From positions 1 to 64,000 of the forward strand of contig CAZYYO010000005.1 in the NCBI GenBank assembly GCA_964650965.1: a stretch of 64,000 nt of DNA, given 5' to 3'. How positions within the stretch are numbered: the stretch's first letter is position 1; each line of letters begins with the position of its first letter. The DNA is from CAZYYO01 sp964650965. GTDB lineage: Bacteria > Bacillota > Clostridia > Lachnospirales > Lachnospiraceae. Below, in pieces: positions 37,306 to 46,796 of the stretch. The notes beneath the pieces are model-generated. The model did not search any database, was not told where the DNA came from, and worked only from the letters and a program-made list of their open reading frames with translations. Both the position numbers and the translations under genes were made by a program.

Positions 37306-38709
37306 ATGAAAATAAGACGAATTAATACACTTCTGCTATCATTATTTATCATGGTATCGCTGGTTTTGACCGCAGGAATACCATGCGCTGCGGCAGAATC
37401 GAAAAAAGAAATCATTCGTGTTGCATATTTTGATTTAAGCGATTACTACAAAAAGGAAGATGGGGAAATTCGCAGCTACGACAGTGCGTATTTGGACAAG
37501 GTTTCCCAATACTCCAACTTTCAATTTGAATATGTAGATTGTGGAACTTGGGCGAATGCGCTGAAAATGCTGCAGAATCATCAGGTAGATTTAGTGGGAA
37601 CAGCACAATGGAATCGGCAGAGAGAAGAAGAATATGAATTTTGTCTCCAGGAATATGGATATACCTTTGCTGAATTCGCTACACTCGCGGATCATCCAAT
37701 GATTTTTGAGGATTATCAGGCAATTGGACAGTCTGTAATAGGATGTACTTCAGATTATGTAAGAATGCCAGAGATGCAGGAAATGTTTGTCCAGCACAAT
37801 ATTTCTCCTGAAATAAAGACCTACCCAACGCAAAAGGAACTTTTGCAAGCATTAGAGACAGGGGAAATAGATATTGTCGCAGCCAATTCCCACACGATTT
37901 TGGACGAATATAATGTGATAGAGAGGTTTTGCTATACACCGTATTTTTTTATCTCATGGAAAGGAAATGAAGCTCTTACTGATGCCATTGATGAGGCTAT
38001 TACCATGATTTCTTTATATGAGAAGCCCTATTTGGCAGAGTTGGAAAAAGAATTTCTTCCAGAGCTGCTAACGACACCCCTTACCAAGGAGGAAATGGAT
38101 TGCATTGCAGAAAATAATACCTACACCATATATTTTGATGCAAATACCAAGCCCTTAGTATGGATTAATGATGATGGTGAAATGGAAGGGATTCTAGTGG
38201 ATATCTGCAGTAGAATCGAAGAAAATACAGGCTTACATTTTCAATATAAATCCCGATTGGCAAACATGGGAGATGAGACGGAGGACCCCTATCGGATTGA
38301 TTATCACACCTTTATATCATCCGTTGATAATGTATTAGACAGCGGAACTGTAGAAGAGGGATATACGAATGCCTTATTGAAAGACAACTTTTCTATCTAC
38401 CATAGACTGGGAACAGATTATGATGAAAGTAAACCATATAAGATTGCAGTTCCGGCGCATCGTTCTGGCGCAGCGGAGTATTTATCCGCAGCCTATCCTA
38501 ATTTTCAAATTGTGGAATATGGGAATCCAAAAGAATGTCTGGAAAATGTATCCTATGGAAAGGTGGACTTTGCATTTCTTTGCGAAACAGTTGCTGACAC
38601 TACTATTTTGGAAAATGATATTCAAAATGTAACTCCACTTCATGCAACAACACTTAGTATTGGGGATAGGGTTCTTATTTCACGGAGAGAAGGCCCCTCT
38701 CCTTGCTAG
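37306..38709 (+). CDS. Hybrid sensor kinase, N-terminal sensor part (frameshifted)
   Basis: 467 residues: a signal peptide (LLSLFIMVSLVLTAGIPCAA) followed by two solute-binding (SBP_bac_3-like) domains, the first at about residues 35-265 and the second from NNTYTIYFDANTKPLVWIND to the end. It stops at TAG after a run of four C residues (38694-38697). Removing one C joins it to the next reading frame as SRREGPLLASIVNKE, giving a normal transmembrane hybrid kinase. Either a recent frameshift or a homopolymer sequencing error is likely. The sensed solute is probably a small amino-acid-like ligand. Confidence 0.85.
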   Translation: MKIRRINTLLLSLFIMVSLVLTAGIPCAAAESKKEIIRVAYFDLSDYYKKEDGEIRSYDSAYLDKVSQYSNFQFEYVDCGTWANALKMLQNHQVDLVGTAQWNRQREEEYEFCLQEYGYTFAEFATLADHPMIFEDYQAIGQSVIGCTSDYVRMPEMQEMFVQHNISPEIKTYPTQKELLQALETGEIDIVAANSHTILDEYNVIERFCYTPYFFISWKGNEALTDAIDEAITMISLYEKPYLAELEKEFLPELLTTPLTKEEMDCIAENNTYTIYFDANTKPLVWINDDGEMEGILVDICSRIEENTGLHFQYKSRLANMGDETEDPYRIDYHTFISSVDNVLDSGTVEEGYTNALLKDNFSIYHRLGTDYDESKPYKIAVPAHRSGAAEYLSAAYPNFQIVEYGNPKECLENVSYGKVDFAFLCETVADTTILENDIQNVTPLHATTLSIGDRVLISRREGPSPC

Positions 38710-40066
38710 TATTGTTAATAAGGAAATCAACCAAATATCTATGGATAATATTAATGATATTGAATTAGGCTATGCTATGAATGTAAAGCCAAAAGTCACC
38801 ATTCAATACTGGCTCAGAAATAATCCATATATGATTTTCATTATCGTTGCTATTCTTGTTGTGATGGGAGTGCTGCTAACTAGAACCAGAGTACTGAAAC
38901 AGGAGAGCAGGAAGATTGAAGAAGCCAACAGGGCAAAATCTGATTTCTTATCCCAAATGAGCCATGATATGCGTACTCCAATGAATGCGATTCTGGGATT
39001 AACGGCTCTGAGTCTGGATGAACCTGGGTTAACTCCGGAAATCAAAGATAATCTTTCAAATATTAGAAATTCAGGAGAATTTCTATTGGGCCTGGTCAAT
39101 GATGTGCTAGATATGTCTAAAATTGAAAGCGGTAAGATTGAACTGCATTATGAGCCTTATTATTATAGGGATTTTCTTTCTAATATGAAGACGATGTTTG
39201 CACCTCTCTGTGAGCAGAATGGATTGCACTTTGAACTGGAAGAGGTAACAACTGCACTAACAATTTTGGCTGATAAGGTGCGATTAAATCAAATCTTCTT
39301 TAATATTTTATCTAATGCTGTAAAATATACTCCAGAGGGTGGAACGGTCAGCTACTATACCAGGAATCTTAAGTTGGAAGGAAATCGCGGTTCGGCTGAT
39401 TATATTATTCAGGATACAGGAATTGGTATGAGTGAAGAATTTCAGAAGCAGATGTTTGAACCCTTTAAGCAGGAAAACACTCAGGTGACTGCCAGCCTGC
39501 AGGGAACTGGTCTGGGACTGAGCATTGCCAAAAATCTGGTAGAGGCAATGGGAGGAACATTACAGATAGAGAGTCAGCTTCATGTGGGAACCAAAGTGAT
39601 TATCCATCTATCCTTTGAAATTGTACCTGACCAGCCCCAGGAGAAGGCAAATAGAACGTCAGAGGAAGATGTAACCGCAATTCTTTCGGGAAAGCGTATT
39701 CTATTGGCGGAGGATCATCCACTAAATGCAGCCATTGCCCAGAAATTACTGGAAAAAGCAGGAATCCGGGTGGACGTTGTAAATAATGGAAAGCAGTGCG
39801 TAGATAAATTTAGATATTCACCAGAAGATTATTATCACATGATTCTAATGGATATACGTATGCCGGTTATGGATGGTTATGAAGCCACCAGAGAGATTCG
39901 GGCATTGAAGCGAGAAGATGCCAAGTCGATTCCGATTATTGCCATGACTGCAAATGCATATCAAAGTGACATTACAGATTGTATGAATGCTGGTATGAAT
40001 GCGCATATGGCGAAGCCGATTGACCCACAGACCATGTATGGTTTAATTGCCAGTCATTTGAAATAA
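38642..40066 (+). CDS. Hybrid sensor kinase, transmembrane-kinase-receiver part (frameshifted)
   Basis: The continuation of the preceding gene in the +1 frame. The first ~20 residues of this frame are out-of-frame noise; real homology starts near 38698. It contains one membrane helix (YMIFIIVAILVVMGVLL), HisKA with the phospho-His in FLSQMSHDMRTPMN, an HATPase domain (NILSNAVKYTPEGG, DTGIGMS, GTGLGLSIAKNLVE) and a C-terminal receiver (LLAEDHPLNAAIAQKLLEKA; phospho-Asp in ILMDIRMPVMDGYE). Its kinase and receiver closely resemble those of the next gene, suggesting tandem duplication. Confidence 0.88.
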   Translation: MQQHLVLGIGFLFHGEKAPLLASIVNKEINQISMDNINDIELGYAMNVKPKVTIQYWLRNNPYMIFIIVAILVVMGVLLTRTRVLKQESRKIEEANRAKSDFLSQMSHDMRTPMNAILGLTALSLDEPGLTPEIKDNLSNIRNSGEFLLGLVNDVLDMSKIESGKIELHYEPYYYRDFLSNMKTMFAPLCEQNGLHFELEEVTTALTILADKVRLNQIFFNILSNAVKYTPEGGTVSYYTRNLKLEGNRGSADYIIQDTGIGMSEEFQKQMFEPFKQENTQVTASLQGTGLGLSIAKNLVEAMGGTLQIESQLHVGTKVIIHLSFEIVPDQPQEKANRTSEEDVTAILSGKRILLAEDHPLNAAIAQKLLEKAGIRVDVVNNGKQCVDKFRYSPEDYYHMILMDIRMPVMDGYEATREIRALKREDAKSIPIIAMTANAYQSDITDCMNAGMNAHMAKPIDPQTMYGLIASHLK

Positions 40067-40120
40067 ATTGTTTTAAAACATGTCATACGTCTCAGAAATA
40101 TTTGGGAGGAGCACCACATC

Positions 40121-42562
40121 GTGAAAGAACAGAAAAACAATGCAGAATCAGAAACAAAGAAGCTGGAATACACAGAGGATGTATCAGTGCTGGGAAGAAT
40201 TCTTAGTCATATTACCATTGGAGTAGCAGTGATGCAATTTCAAAATGGTGAATTTCATGTTTTGAATACCAATCAGGCACTGTGCGATTTGCTTGGAATA
40301 GATCAGACCAAAACTGGTGAATTATCATCCAAAGATATTCTAAGTTATACAGCGCCAGAGCATCGTGGGTATATTCAGCGGGAAATGAAGGAACTTACAA
40401 AACCAGGAGTATATAAGGAGCTTACTTTCCGTGCCAATGTGCAAAAGAATAATGAAGATGTATGGCTTACCTTGCAGGCAAGAAGCTATGAGGATTATGC
40501 CAATGGTGTTGTTATCTATGCTGCTTATTATGATATCACTCAGCGGAAGCGCCAGGAGGATGAAAAAAATCGGGCAACAGAGGAATTAAGACAGAGATAT
40601 GAATTGGAAAAATCCAGATATATGGGGGATTCCCAGGTATTGGCATATGGAGGCTTTAATCTTACCCAGAATAAAGTACTAGACGAAGTGCGAAGGGGAT
40701 TGCTACAACCTTTGACAGCTCATATGAATTACCAGGACTTTATCATGGATATTGCGCAGGTTATTTGGGATGAGACACAAAAGGAGCAGTTTATTGATAT
40801 GTTCTCTCAAGAAAACGTGTTGAAGCGTGAGACAGAAGGCATTGTGGAGCAAAGCATGGAATATCAAAGGGTACTGCCCAATGGTAAGATTTTGTGGGTA
40901 CAGAGCAATTATCAGATTATGCTTGCACAAAATGGAATTGATACCCTGCTATTTTATGCCTGCAGAAATATCAATGAAACAAAATTAGTATCCAGGCTAT
41001 CCTCCTATTTGGTAAATGCAGACTATGATATGATTGGTTATGTTGATTTTACAGATGAAACCTCCATGATGATGTATGGTGAGAATAGCTATATGAAGCC
41101 ACAGGATGAAGAACATGTGGTACAAGTGGAAGATTATAGGAAATCTTTGGAGGCTTTTGTAAATGATGCAATTGTACCAGAGGAACGGGAAGCATATCGA
41201 ACCAATCTATTTATTCATAAAGTCAAAGAAGAGTTAGATAAGAATGAAAGCTTTGAATTCCTTTGTCATGTAATGAATCATGAAGGAAAAAGGCGAACAA
41301 AAAAGATTCGATATAAACGGGATCGTACCATGCCAAATGCTTGTTTTTTTACCCAGATTGATGTTACGGAAATCCTTCTGGAGGAAGAGGCGAAGAGAAT
41401 CCAGCTGCAAAAAGCGGTGGAAGATGCACAGAAGGCAAACCAAGCCAAATCGGATTTTCTGTCAAGAATGAGTCATGATATGAGAACGCCAATGAATGGA
41501 ATTATTGGATTATCTAATTTGGCAATGGATTTAAATTCGGTGGAGGAGTTGAAGGAATATATTGTAAAGATTAATGCATCAGGAGAGCAGCTCCTGGGAT
41601 TAATCAATGACACCCTGGATGTAAGCAGAATTGAAAATGGCAAATTATTTTATCATCCAGAGTATATTGCTTCCGAGAAATTGTTAATGGAGGTTGTAGC
41701 GTCCACTCAGATTATAGCTGATCAAAAGGGTGTACATTTCACCGTGGAGCGGGATGGATTTCAAAAGACAACCATCTATGCAGATGTGGTTAAAATAACA
41801 AAAATCTTTAATAACCTGTTGTCAAATGCAGTAAAATTTACACCAGCTGGTGGAGAGGTTATCTTTCATTTAACACGATTGGGAGAAGAGCATGGCGTTG
41901 TTCACTATCTGATTTCTGTCAAAGATAATGGAATTGGTATGAGCAAGGAGTTTCAAAAGCATATGTTTGAACCATTTCAGCAGGAAAATACAGATTATAA
42001 TACCAATGCAACGGGAACAGGCTTAGGAACTACGATTGTAAAAAGCCTTGTGGACTTTCTAGGGGCAAAGATTCAGGTGGAGAGCCAGCTTGGCCAGGGT
42101 ACGGAAGTAAAGGTATGGATGGATTTTCAGCTGGCCCAGGAAGAACAGATAGAAAAGGAAAAGGAGATACCAGGCATACATGGCGAGCATCGCATCCTGC
42201 TTGCAGAAGATCATCCCATTAATGCCGAGATTGCACAAAAACTTTTAGAGAAAGAGCATTATCTAGTTGAACTGGCTAAGAATGGAAGAGAGTGTGCAGA
42301 TATGTTTCGCCGCTCATCACCAGGATATTACGATTTAGTTCTGATGGATATTCGTATGCCTCTTATGGATGGAATGGAGGCAACCCAGCTGATTCGTACC
42401 TATGACCGGCCGGATGCCCCGACGATTCCAATTATTGCTATGACAGCCAACGCCTATGCAGAGGATGTTGAAAATTGCCTGGCCGCAGGCATGAATGCTC
42501 ATTTGGCGAAGCCAATCCGTCCGCAGGAATTGTATGAGATGCTGCAGAGATATTTGGGGTAG
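40121..42562 (+). CDS. PAS-domain hybrid sensor histidine kinase
   Basis: A 813-residue cytoplasmic kinase with no membrane helix. An N-terminal PAS-like domain (residues ~25-155, ending ITQRKRQEDE) and a long middle sensor region precede HisKA with phospho-His near residue 451 in FLSRMSHDMRTPMN. HATPase motifs NNLLSNAVKFTPAGG, DNGIGMS and GTGLGTTIVKSL follow. The C-terminal receiver holds the phospho-Asp in LVLMDIRMPLMDG near residue 741. It starts at GTG 40121 behind GGGAGGAGC. No output regulator or HPt gene is adjacent, so the signal must pass to a partner elsewhere. Confidence 0.92.
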   Translation: MKEQKNNAESETKKLEYTEDVSVLGRILSHITIGVAVMQFQNGEFHVLNTNQALCDLLGIDQTKTGELSSKDILSYTAPEHRGYIQREMKELTKPGVYKELTFRANVQKNNEDVWLTLQARSYEDYANGVVIYAAYYDITQRKRQEDEKNRATEELRQRYELEKSRYMGDSQVLAYGGFNLTQNKVLDEVRRGLLQPLTAHMNYQDFIMDIAQVIWDETQKEQFIDMFSQENVLKRETEGIVEQSMEYQRVLPNGKILWVQSNYQIMLAQNGIDTLLFYACRNINETKLVSRLSSYLVNADYDMIGYVDFTDETSMMMYGENSYMKPQDEEHVVQVEDYRKSLEAFVNDAIVPEEREAYRTNLFIHKVKEELDKNESFEFLCHVMNHEGKRRTKKIRYKRDRTMPNACFFTQIDVTEILLEEEAKRIQLQKAVEDAQKANQAKSDFLSRMSHDMRTPMNGIIGLSNLAMDLNSVEELKEYIVKINASGEQLLGLINDTLDVSRIENGKLFYHPEYIASEKLLMEVVASTQIIADQKGVHFTVERDGFQKTTIYADVVKITKIFNNLLSNAVKFTPAGGEVIFHLTRLGEEHGVVHYLISVKDNGIGMSKEFQKHMFEPFQQENTDYNTNATGTGLGTTIVKSLVDFLGAKIQVESQLGQGTEVKVWMDFQLAQEEQIEKEKEIPGIHGEHRILLAEDHPINAEIAQKLLEKEHYLVELAKNGRECADMFRRSSPGYYDLVLMDIRMPLMDGMEATQLIRTYDRPDAPTIPIIAMTANAYAEDVENCLAAGMNAHLAKPIRPQELYEMLQRYLG

Positions 42563-42588
42563 GAAACTCTAAAATCATATCAAGCCTG

Positions 42589-43140
42589 TTATTTCATCCG
42601 ACAGCTTCGGTCACATAGCTCATAAATCAGCCGGGCAATTTCTGCAGAGGAAGGGCGAAAATCGTTGTTAATCCAGTCAATAATAATATGGGTTGAGCCA
42701 TGGAGCAGAAAGGTATGCACATATTTTTGCATTTCACTAGAGCAGTTTAAGGGAAGCTTGTCCTTAATCTGCTCTATTATTTTGGCAATAAAAACCTCCT
42801 GAAATTCTGTATATTTTTGTGTGCACAGCAAGGTCTGAAAGATATCTTTATTATCCTTGACATAATCCAGAAAGGCTACGATATAGCTTAAAGTATCCAG
42901 GGTTGGACCAACATTTTGAAGATGTGCAAAGGTGGTGGATATCATTTCATTTTCAATATCCTCCAATAACGCATATTGGTCTGTGTAATGAAGATAAAAG
43001 GTAGAACGATTTAAATCAGCCCGCTCACATAATTCCTTAATGGTAATTTGATTCATATTTTTTTCATGCATCAGCTCAATCAGACTGGTCTTAAGAAGCA
43101 TTTTCGTTATTTGTGTTCTTCGATTATTTTTTATGGCCAT
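42589..43140 (-). CDS. TetR/AcrR-family regulator
   Basis: 183 residues. The helix-turn-helix domain occupies residues 8-55 (MLLKTSLIELMHEKNMNQIT, then ELCERADLNRSTFYLHYTDQ). The C-terminal ligand domain is of the type found in DhaS-like regulators. It is divergent from the two epimerase-like genes at 43348-45890 and separated from them by an 18-base-arm palindrome at 43180-43226, a likely operator. It probably represses its own gene, the epimerase genes, or both. Confidence 0.9.
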   Translation of the reverse strand: MAIKNNRRTQITKMLLKTSLIELMHEKNMNQITIKELCERADLNRSTFYLHYTDQYALLEDIENEMISTTFAHLQNVGPTLDTLSYIVAFLDYVKDNKDIFQTLLCTQKYTEFQEVFIAKIIEQIKDKLPLNCSSEMQKYVHTFLLHGSTHIIIDWINNDFRPSSAEIARLIYELCDRSCRMK

Positions 43141-43179
43141 TGGTACATCCTTTCATTTTTTAGTTCAAATAGTTCAAAG

Positions 43180-43226
43180 ATGATTTAAGAACAACATAGG
43201 ACAAGAAAATGTTGTCCTTAAATCAT
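43180..43226. promoter_or_regulatory. Large palindrome, probable operator of the TetR-like regulator
   Basis: ATGATTTAAGAACAACAT (43180-43197) and ATGTTGTCCTTAAATCAT (43209-43226) are complementary at 17 of 18 positions across an 11-base spacer. The site lies 40 bases upstream of the TetR-like start and before the divergent epimerase gene. Confidence 0.6.
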
Positions 43227-43347
43227 TTCTAAAACATCTGAGGATTGTTAAAACGACACTGTGTTGATATTATTCTAGTATATAAAGTATTAGAAAGTCA
43301 ATACAATTATAGTAAGAAAGGAATGGAGATAACTCCAAGGTGAAAGT

Positions 43348-44361
43348 ATGAAGGTATTTATGATTGGAGGCACAGGCCTCCTAGGAAGCGAAGCAGCCAA
43401 AGAATTAATTAACAGAGGACACGAGGTGACATCGATTGCATTGCCACCACTTCCACAGGGAGCACAGCTGCCACCAGAGATGAAGATTGAATATGGCAAT
43501 TATCTGGAAATGACAGATGAGGAAATCAAAGCACATTTTCAAGGCTGTGATGGATTTGTATTTGCAGCAGGGGTTGACGAGAGAGTAGAAGGTCCTGCGC
43601 CTATATATGATTTGTATAAGAAATACAATATTGATCCCATTTATCGCCTTTTGAAGCTGGCTAAGGAATGTGGTGTCAAGCATGTGGCAATTTGTGGTTC
43701 CTATTTTTCCCATTTTGCCAAGACGATGCCTGAGTATGAATTAACAAAATGGCATCCTTATATCCGCAGTCGGATTGACCAGGAGAAAGCTGCAATGAGT
43801 TATGCAGATGATAGCTTTGATGTAGCGGTTCTTGAGCTTCCTTACATTTTCGGCACGCAGCCAGGCAGAAAACCAGTATGGGTATTTCTTGTAGAACAGA
43901 TTATGAGTATGAAGAGCTTCACCATGTATCCAAAGGGTGGTTCTGCAATGGTTACAGTTCACCAGGTGGGAGAAGCTATCGCAGGTGCTATTGAGCACAA
44001 CCGGGGAGGCAACTGTTATCCTATCGGATACTATAACATGACCTGGAAAGAGTTTCTGGCTGTGGTACATAAAGCTATGGGCTGCCCTGGTAAGAAGATT
44101 ATCACGATTCCCAACTGGATGTATGCTGTGGGTAGTAAGAGCCTAATGAAGGAGCAAAAGAAGAATAATATTGAAGGTGGTCTCCAGATGGTGAAATTTA
44201 CAGAACTTCAATGCTCCAATTTATTTATTGATAAGTCCTTGGGTTGCGATAAATTAGGAGTGCAGCCAGATGATATTGAAGGAGCTATTGGAGATTCTAT
44301 TCGCTTGTGTATGGATGTAGTGAATAAGAAGACACAGGTTCTTGGGATGAAGGGAGAGTAA
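43348..44361 (+). CDS. NAD(P)-dependent epimerase/dehydratase-like protein (extended SDR)
   Basis: A 337-residue Rossmann protein. The nucleotide loop GGTGLLGSEAAKEL is at the N-terminus. Further signs are FVFAAGVDERVE and AICGSYF in the strand-4/5 positions, and FGTQPGRKPVWVFLVEQI in the substrate region. The usual YxxxK pair is not obvious, so the catalytic type is uncertain. The next gene, five bases downstream, is a related SDR. The two probably work together on one substrate and are likely controlled by the divergent TetR-like protein. Confidence 0.85.
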   Translation: MKVFMIGGTGLLGSEAAKELINRGHEVTSIALPPLPQGAQLPPEMKIEYGNYLEMTDEEIKAHFQGCDGFVFAAGVDERVEGPAPIYDLYKKYNIDPIYRLLKLAKECGVKHVAICGSYFSHFAKTMPEYELTKWHPYIRSRIDQEKAAMSYADDSFDVAVLELPYIFGTQPGRKPVWVFLVEQIMSMKSFTMYPKGGSAMVTVHQVGEAIAGAIEHNRGGNCYPIGYYNMTWKEFLAVVHKAMGCPGKKIITIPNWMYAVGSKSLMKEQKKNNIEGGLQMVKFTELQCSNLFIDKSLGCDKLGVQPDDIEGAIGDSIRLCMDVVNKKTQVLGMKGE

Positions 44362-44366
44362 TTCTT

Positions 44367-45890
44367 ATGGCAAAACAAACCGTTTTTATCACCGGAGCAA
44401 CCGGAGGAATGGGCTTTGAAAGTCTAAAACAGATTTTAGAAGATAAGGATAAACAGGATGTTATAATCTTGGCAAGAGATTCTCAAAAGAACCGCCAGCT
44501 TCTTGCTCCTTACATGGATATTCCCCAGCTTACGATTAAATGGGGAGACCTTACGAATTATCAGGATGTGTATGATTGTGTAGAAAAAGCAGATATTGTT
44601 CTTCATATTGCAGCATTTGTTTCTCCAGCAGCAGATTACTATCCTAAGCGGGCAATGGAAAATAATCTGGGCTCCACCAAGAATATCGTGGATGCTATTA
44701 TAGTCCAGGGCAGACAGCAGCAGGTACGTCTGGTATATATTGGTACCGTTGCTGAGACAGGAGACCGTATGCCTCCCATTCATTGGGGCAGAGTGGGAGA
44801 CCCTATTAAGCCTAGTATGTTTGATTATTATGCAGTATCAAAGATTGCAGCAGAACGCTATGTTATTGAATCAGGACTCAACTATTTGGTAAGCCTTCGA
44901 CAAACAGGAATTATTGGAAAAGCCATGGCAAGTATCGTAGATGCGATTATGTTCCATAACTGCCTGGATAATGTACTTGAGTATGTGTCAGACAGGGATT
45001 CCGGAAGACTGATGAAGCATTTGTGCCTGTATACTGCAACGGGAGAGCTGTCTGAGGATTTCTGGGGTCATATTTACAATATTGGTGGCGGTGAATCCTG
45101 CCGTGTCAGCACCTATGAAATGTATCAGAAGCTGTATGGTGATATTGGCTTTACCAATCTGGATTATGTTATTGACCCTAAGTGGTATGCCACACGAAAT
45201 TTCCATGGTCAGTTTTATGCAGATTCAGATAAGCTGGAAAATTATCTGCATTTTCGATCAGACAGTATGGAATACTTCTATGATGCGTATAAAGAGAATC
45301 TGGGAGCAACGGTTGGATTCTCCAAATTTATCTGTAAAATGCCTGGTGGACAGCGTCTCATGGGACAGATTATGAAGCGTGTCTTTTTAAAACAGGCATT
45401 GACAGAACATGGTACGGTGCATTTTATTCGAGATAATGTAGAAGATCATATTGATGCTTATTGGGGCAGCAAAAAGGGCTGGGAGGAAATTCCACAAAAG
45501 CTTAGCGAGATGAAGCATTTTACTAATTGGGAGAAAGAAATCCGCCTGGATCACGGATATGATGAAAGCAAACCGGAATCAGAATTATCTTGGCAGGATA
45601 TGCAGCAGGCAGCACAGTTTCGTGGTGGCAAGCTGATGTCCCAGGATATGGAGACAGGAAACTGGCACAAGAAGCTTACCTTTCAGTGTGCATTCGGTCA
45701 TACCTTCCAGGCTAGTCCAAGACTGGTATTAGAAGGAGGACACTGGTGCCCGGAATGTGAGAATAAGAGCTGGAATTATGGAGAGCGGGCTAAGCGGGAT
45801 CCCTTCTTTGCACAGGTATGGAATCCACTGCATACGCCAGATGAAATGAGAGAATATCCTAAGATTGTAAATGACCAAATGGTGAAATAA
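44367..45890 (+). CDS. Extended SDR fused to a C-terminal zinc-binding domain
   Basis: 507 residues. Residues 1-~330 form a Rossmann epimerase-like domain with TGATGGMGFES, DIVLHIAAFVSPAADYYP and the catalytic pair YYAVSK. The last ~70 residues hold a treble-clef-like zinc site, CAFGHTF with WCPECENKSW, of a kind usually seen in nucleic-acid or protein-binding modules. This pairing is unusual for an SDR. A middle region (SDSMEYFYDAYKENLGATVG) may be a third domain. It is co-transcribed with the preceding SDR gene. Confidence 0.82.
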   Translation: MAKQTVFITGATGGMGFESLKQILEDKDKQDVIILARDSQKNRQLLAPYMDIPQLTIKWGDLTNYQDVYDCVEKADIVLHIAAFVSPAADYYPKRAMENNLGSTKNIVDAIIVQGRQQQVRLVYIGTVAETGDRMPPIHWGRVGDPIKPSMFDYYAVSKIAAERYVIESGLNYLVSLRQTGIIGKAMASIVDAIMFHNCLDNVLEYVSDRDSGRLMKHLCLYTATGELSEDFWGHIYNIGGGESCRVSTYEMYQKLYGDIGFTNLDYVIDPKWYATRNFHGQFYADSDKLENYLHFRSDSMEYFYDAYKENLGATVGFSKFICKMPGGQRLMGQIMKRVFLKQALTEHGTVHFIRDNVEDHIDAYWGSKKGWEEIPQKLSEMKHFTNWEKEIRLDHGYDESKPESELSWQDMQQAAQFRGGKLMSQDMETGNWHKKLTFQCAFGHTFQASPRLVLEGGHWCPECENKSWNYGERAKRDPFFAQVWNPLHTPDEMREYPKIVNDQMVK

Positions 45891-45970
45891 TAAAGTGCAT
45901 TGTATGGAGGGAATGTAATGGTATATAATGAAGATACTTTTGAAATGGGAAACTAAAATCGGAGAATAAG

Positions 45971-46234
45971 ATGAACAGAGAAGAAGCAGTGCCATATATG
46001 GTTGTTGAAATTCAGGAGCCGGACTTCGGTTGTGAAGGACGACCAGAGGGTTATGAGCCACTAGATCGGGTTATCCTTAAGCAAGATTGCGGCAATATGC
46101 AGGTGATGCAAGAGAAAGATGCAGTATTATATGAACAGAATATCAATGTGGGTGACTGGGTGACATTCGTTCATGGGAAGCTGGAGAAATGTTCATATAA
46201 AAATATAAAAAATAAAACATTTGTGCAAGAATAA
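45971..46234 (+). CDS. Small conserved hypothetical protein
   Basis: 87 residues starting at ATG 45971 behind CGGAGAA. It is beta-rich and acidic: MVVEIQEPDFGCEGRPEGYE, then DRVILKQDCGNMQVM, then INVGDWVTFVHGKLEKCSY. It has no signal peptide or membrane helix. I do not recognise it. It lies 80 bases after the SDR-zinc gene and may belong to that transcript. Confidence 0.65.
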   Translation: MNREEAVPYMVVEIQEPDFGCEGRPEGYEPLDRVILKQDCGNMQVMQEKDAVLYEQNINVGDWVTFVHGKLEKCSYKNIKNKTFVQE

Positions 46235-46288
46235 GTAACATAATAGATGTATATTTAAATATCAGAATAATCAGAAGGAGTTGATTCC

Positions 46289-46711
46289 ATGTATACATTA
46301 TCATGTAAAAGAACAAAATATATCATGTCGCTTCTGCTGATCATTACACTAATGATGACCGGTTGCGGAAAAAAAGAAACCAATGAGGTACAAGATATGG
46401 ATTATAAGCATATTAGTCAAAAAGATGCAAAGGAATTAATGGACACACAGGAGGATGAAATCATTCTTGATGTAAGAACACAGGACGAATATAATCAGGG
46501 GCATATTCCAGGGGCAATATGCGTTCCCAACGAGAGTATCGGAACCGAACCGCCAGAGGAATTACCAGATAAGGAACAACTGATTTTGGTCTATTGCAGA
46601 AGTGGTTCTAGGAGTGCAGCGGCAGCACAAAAGCTGGCGGACCTGGGATATACTAATATTCAGGAATTTGGCGGTATTATCACCTGGAAGTATGATATTA
46701 TCACCGAGTAA
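46289..46711 (+). CDS. Rhodanese-like lipoprotein
   Basis: 140 residues: a lipoprotein signal with lipobox MTGC (Cys 27), then a single rhodanese domain (DAKELMDTQEDEIILDVRTQ, GHIPGAICVPNESI) with active-site Cys in VYCRSGSRSAAAA. It would sit on the outer face of the membrane and bind or transfer sulfane sulfur, or hold another small oxyanion. The loop length CRSGSR fits sulfurtransferases. GAAGGAG precedes the ATG. Confidence 0.92.
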   Translation: MYTLSCKRTKYIMSLLLIITLMMTGCGKKETNEVQDMDYKHISQKDAKELMDTQEDEIILDVRTQDEYNQGHIPGAICVPNESIGTEPPEELPDKEQLILVYCRSGSRSAAAAQKLADLGYTNIQEFGGIITWKYDIITE

Positions 46712-46796
46712 TATCTAATACACAGCCTTACGTATAGCTGGGTGCGATACTGGCTTTATATATCATATGAATCACAGAATTAGGGGGAAATGTATC

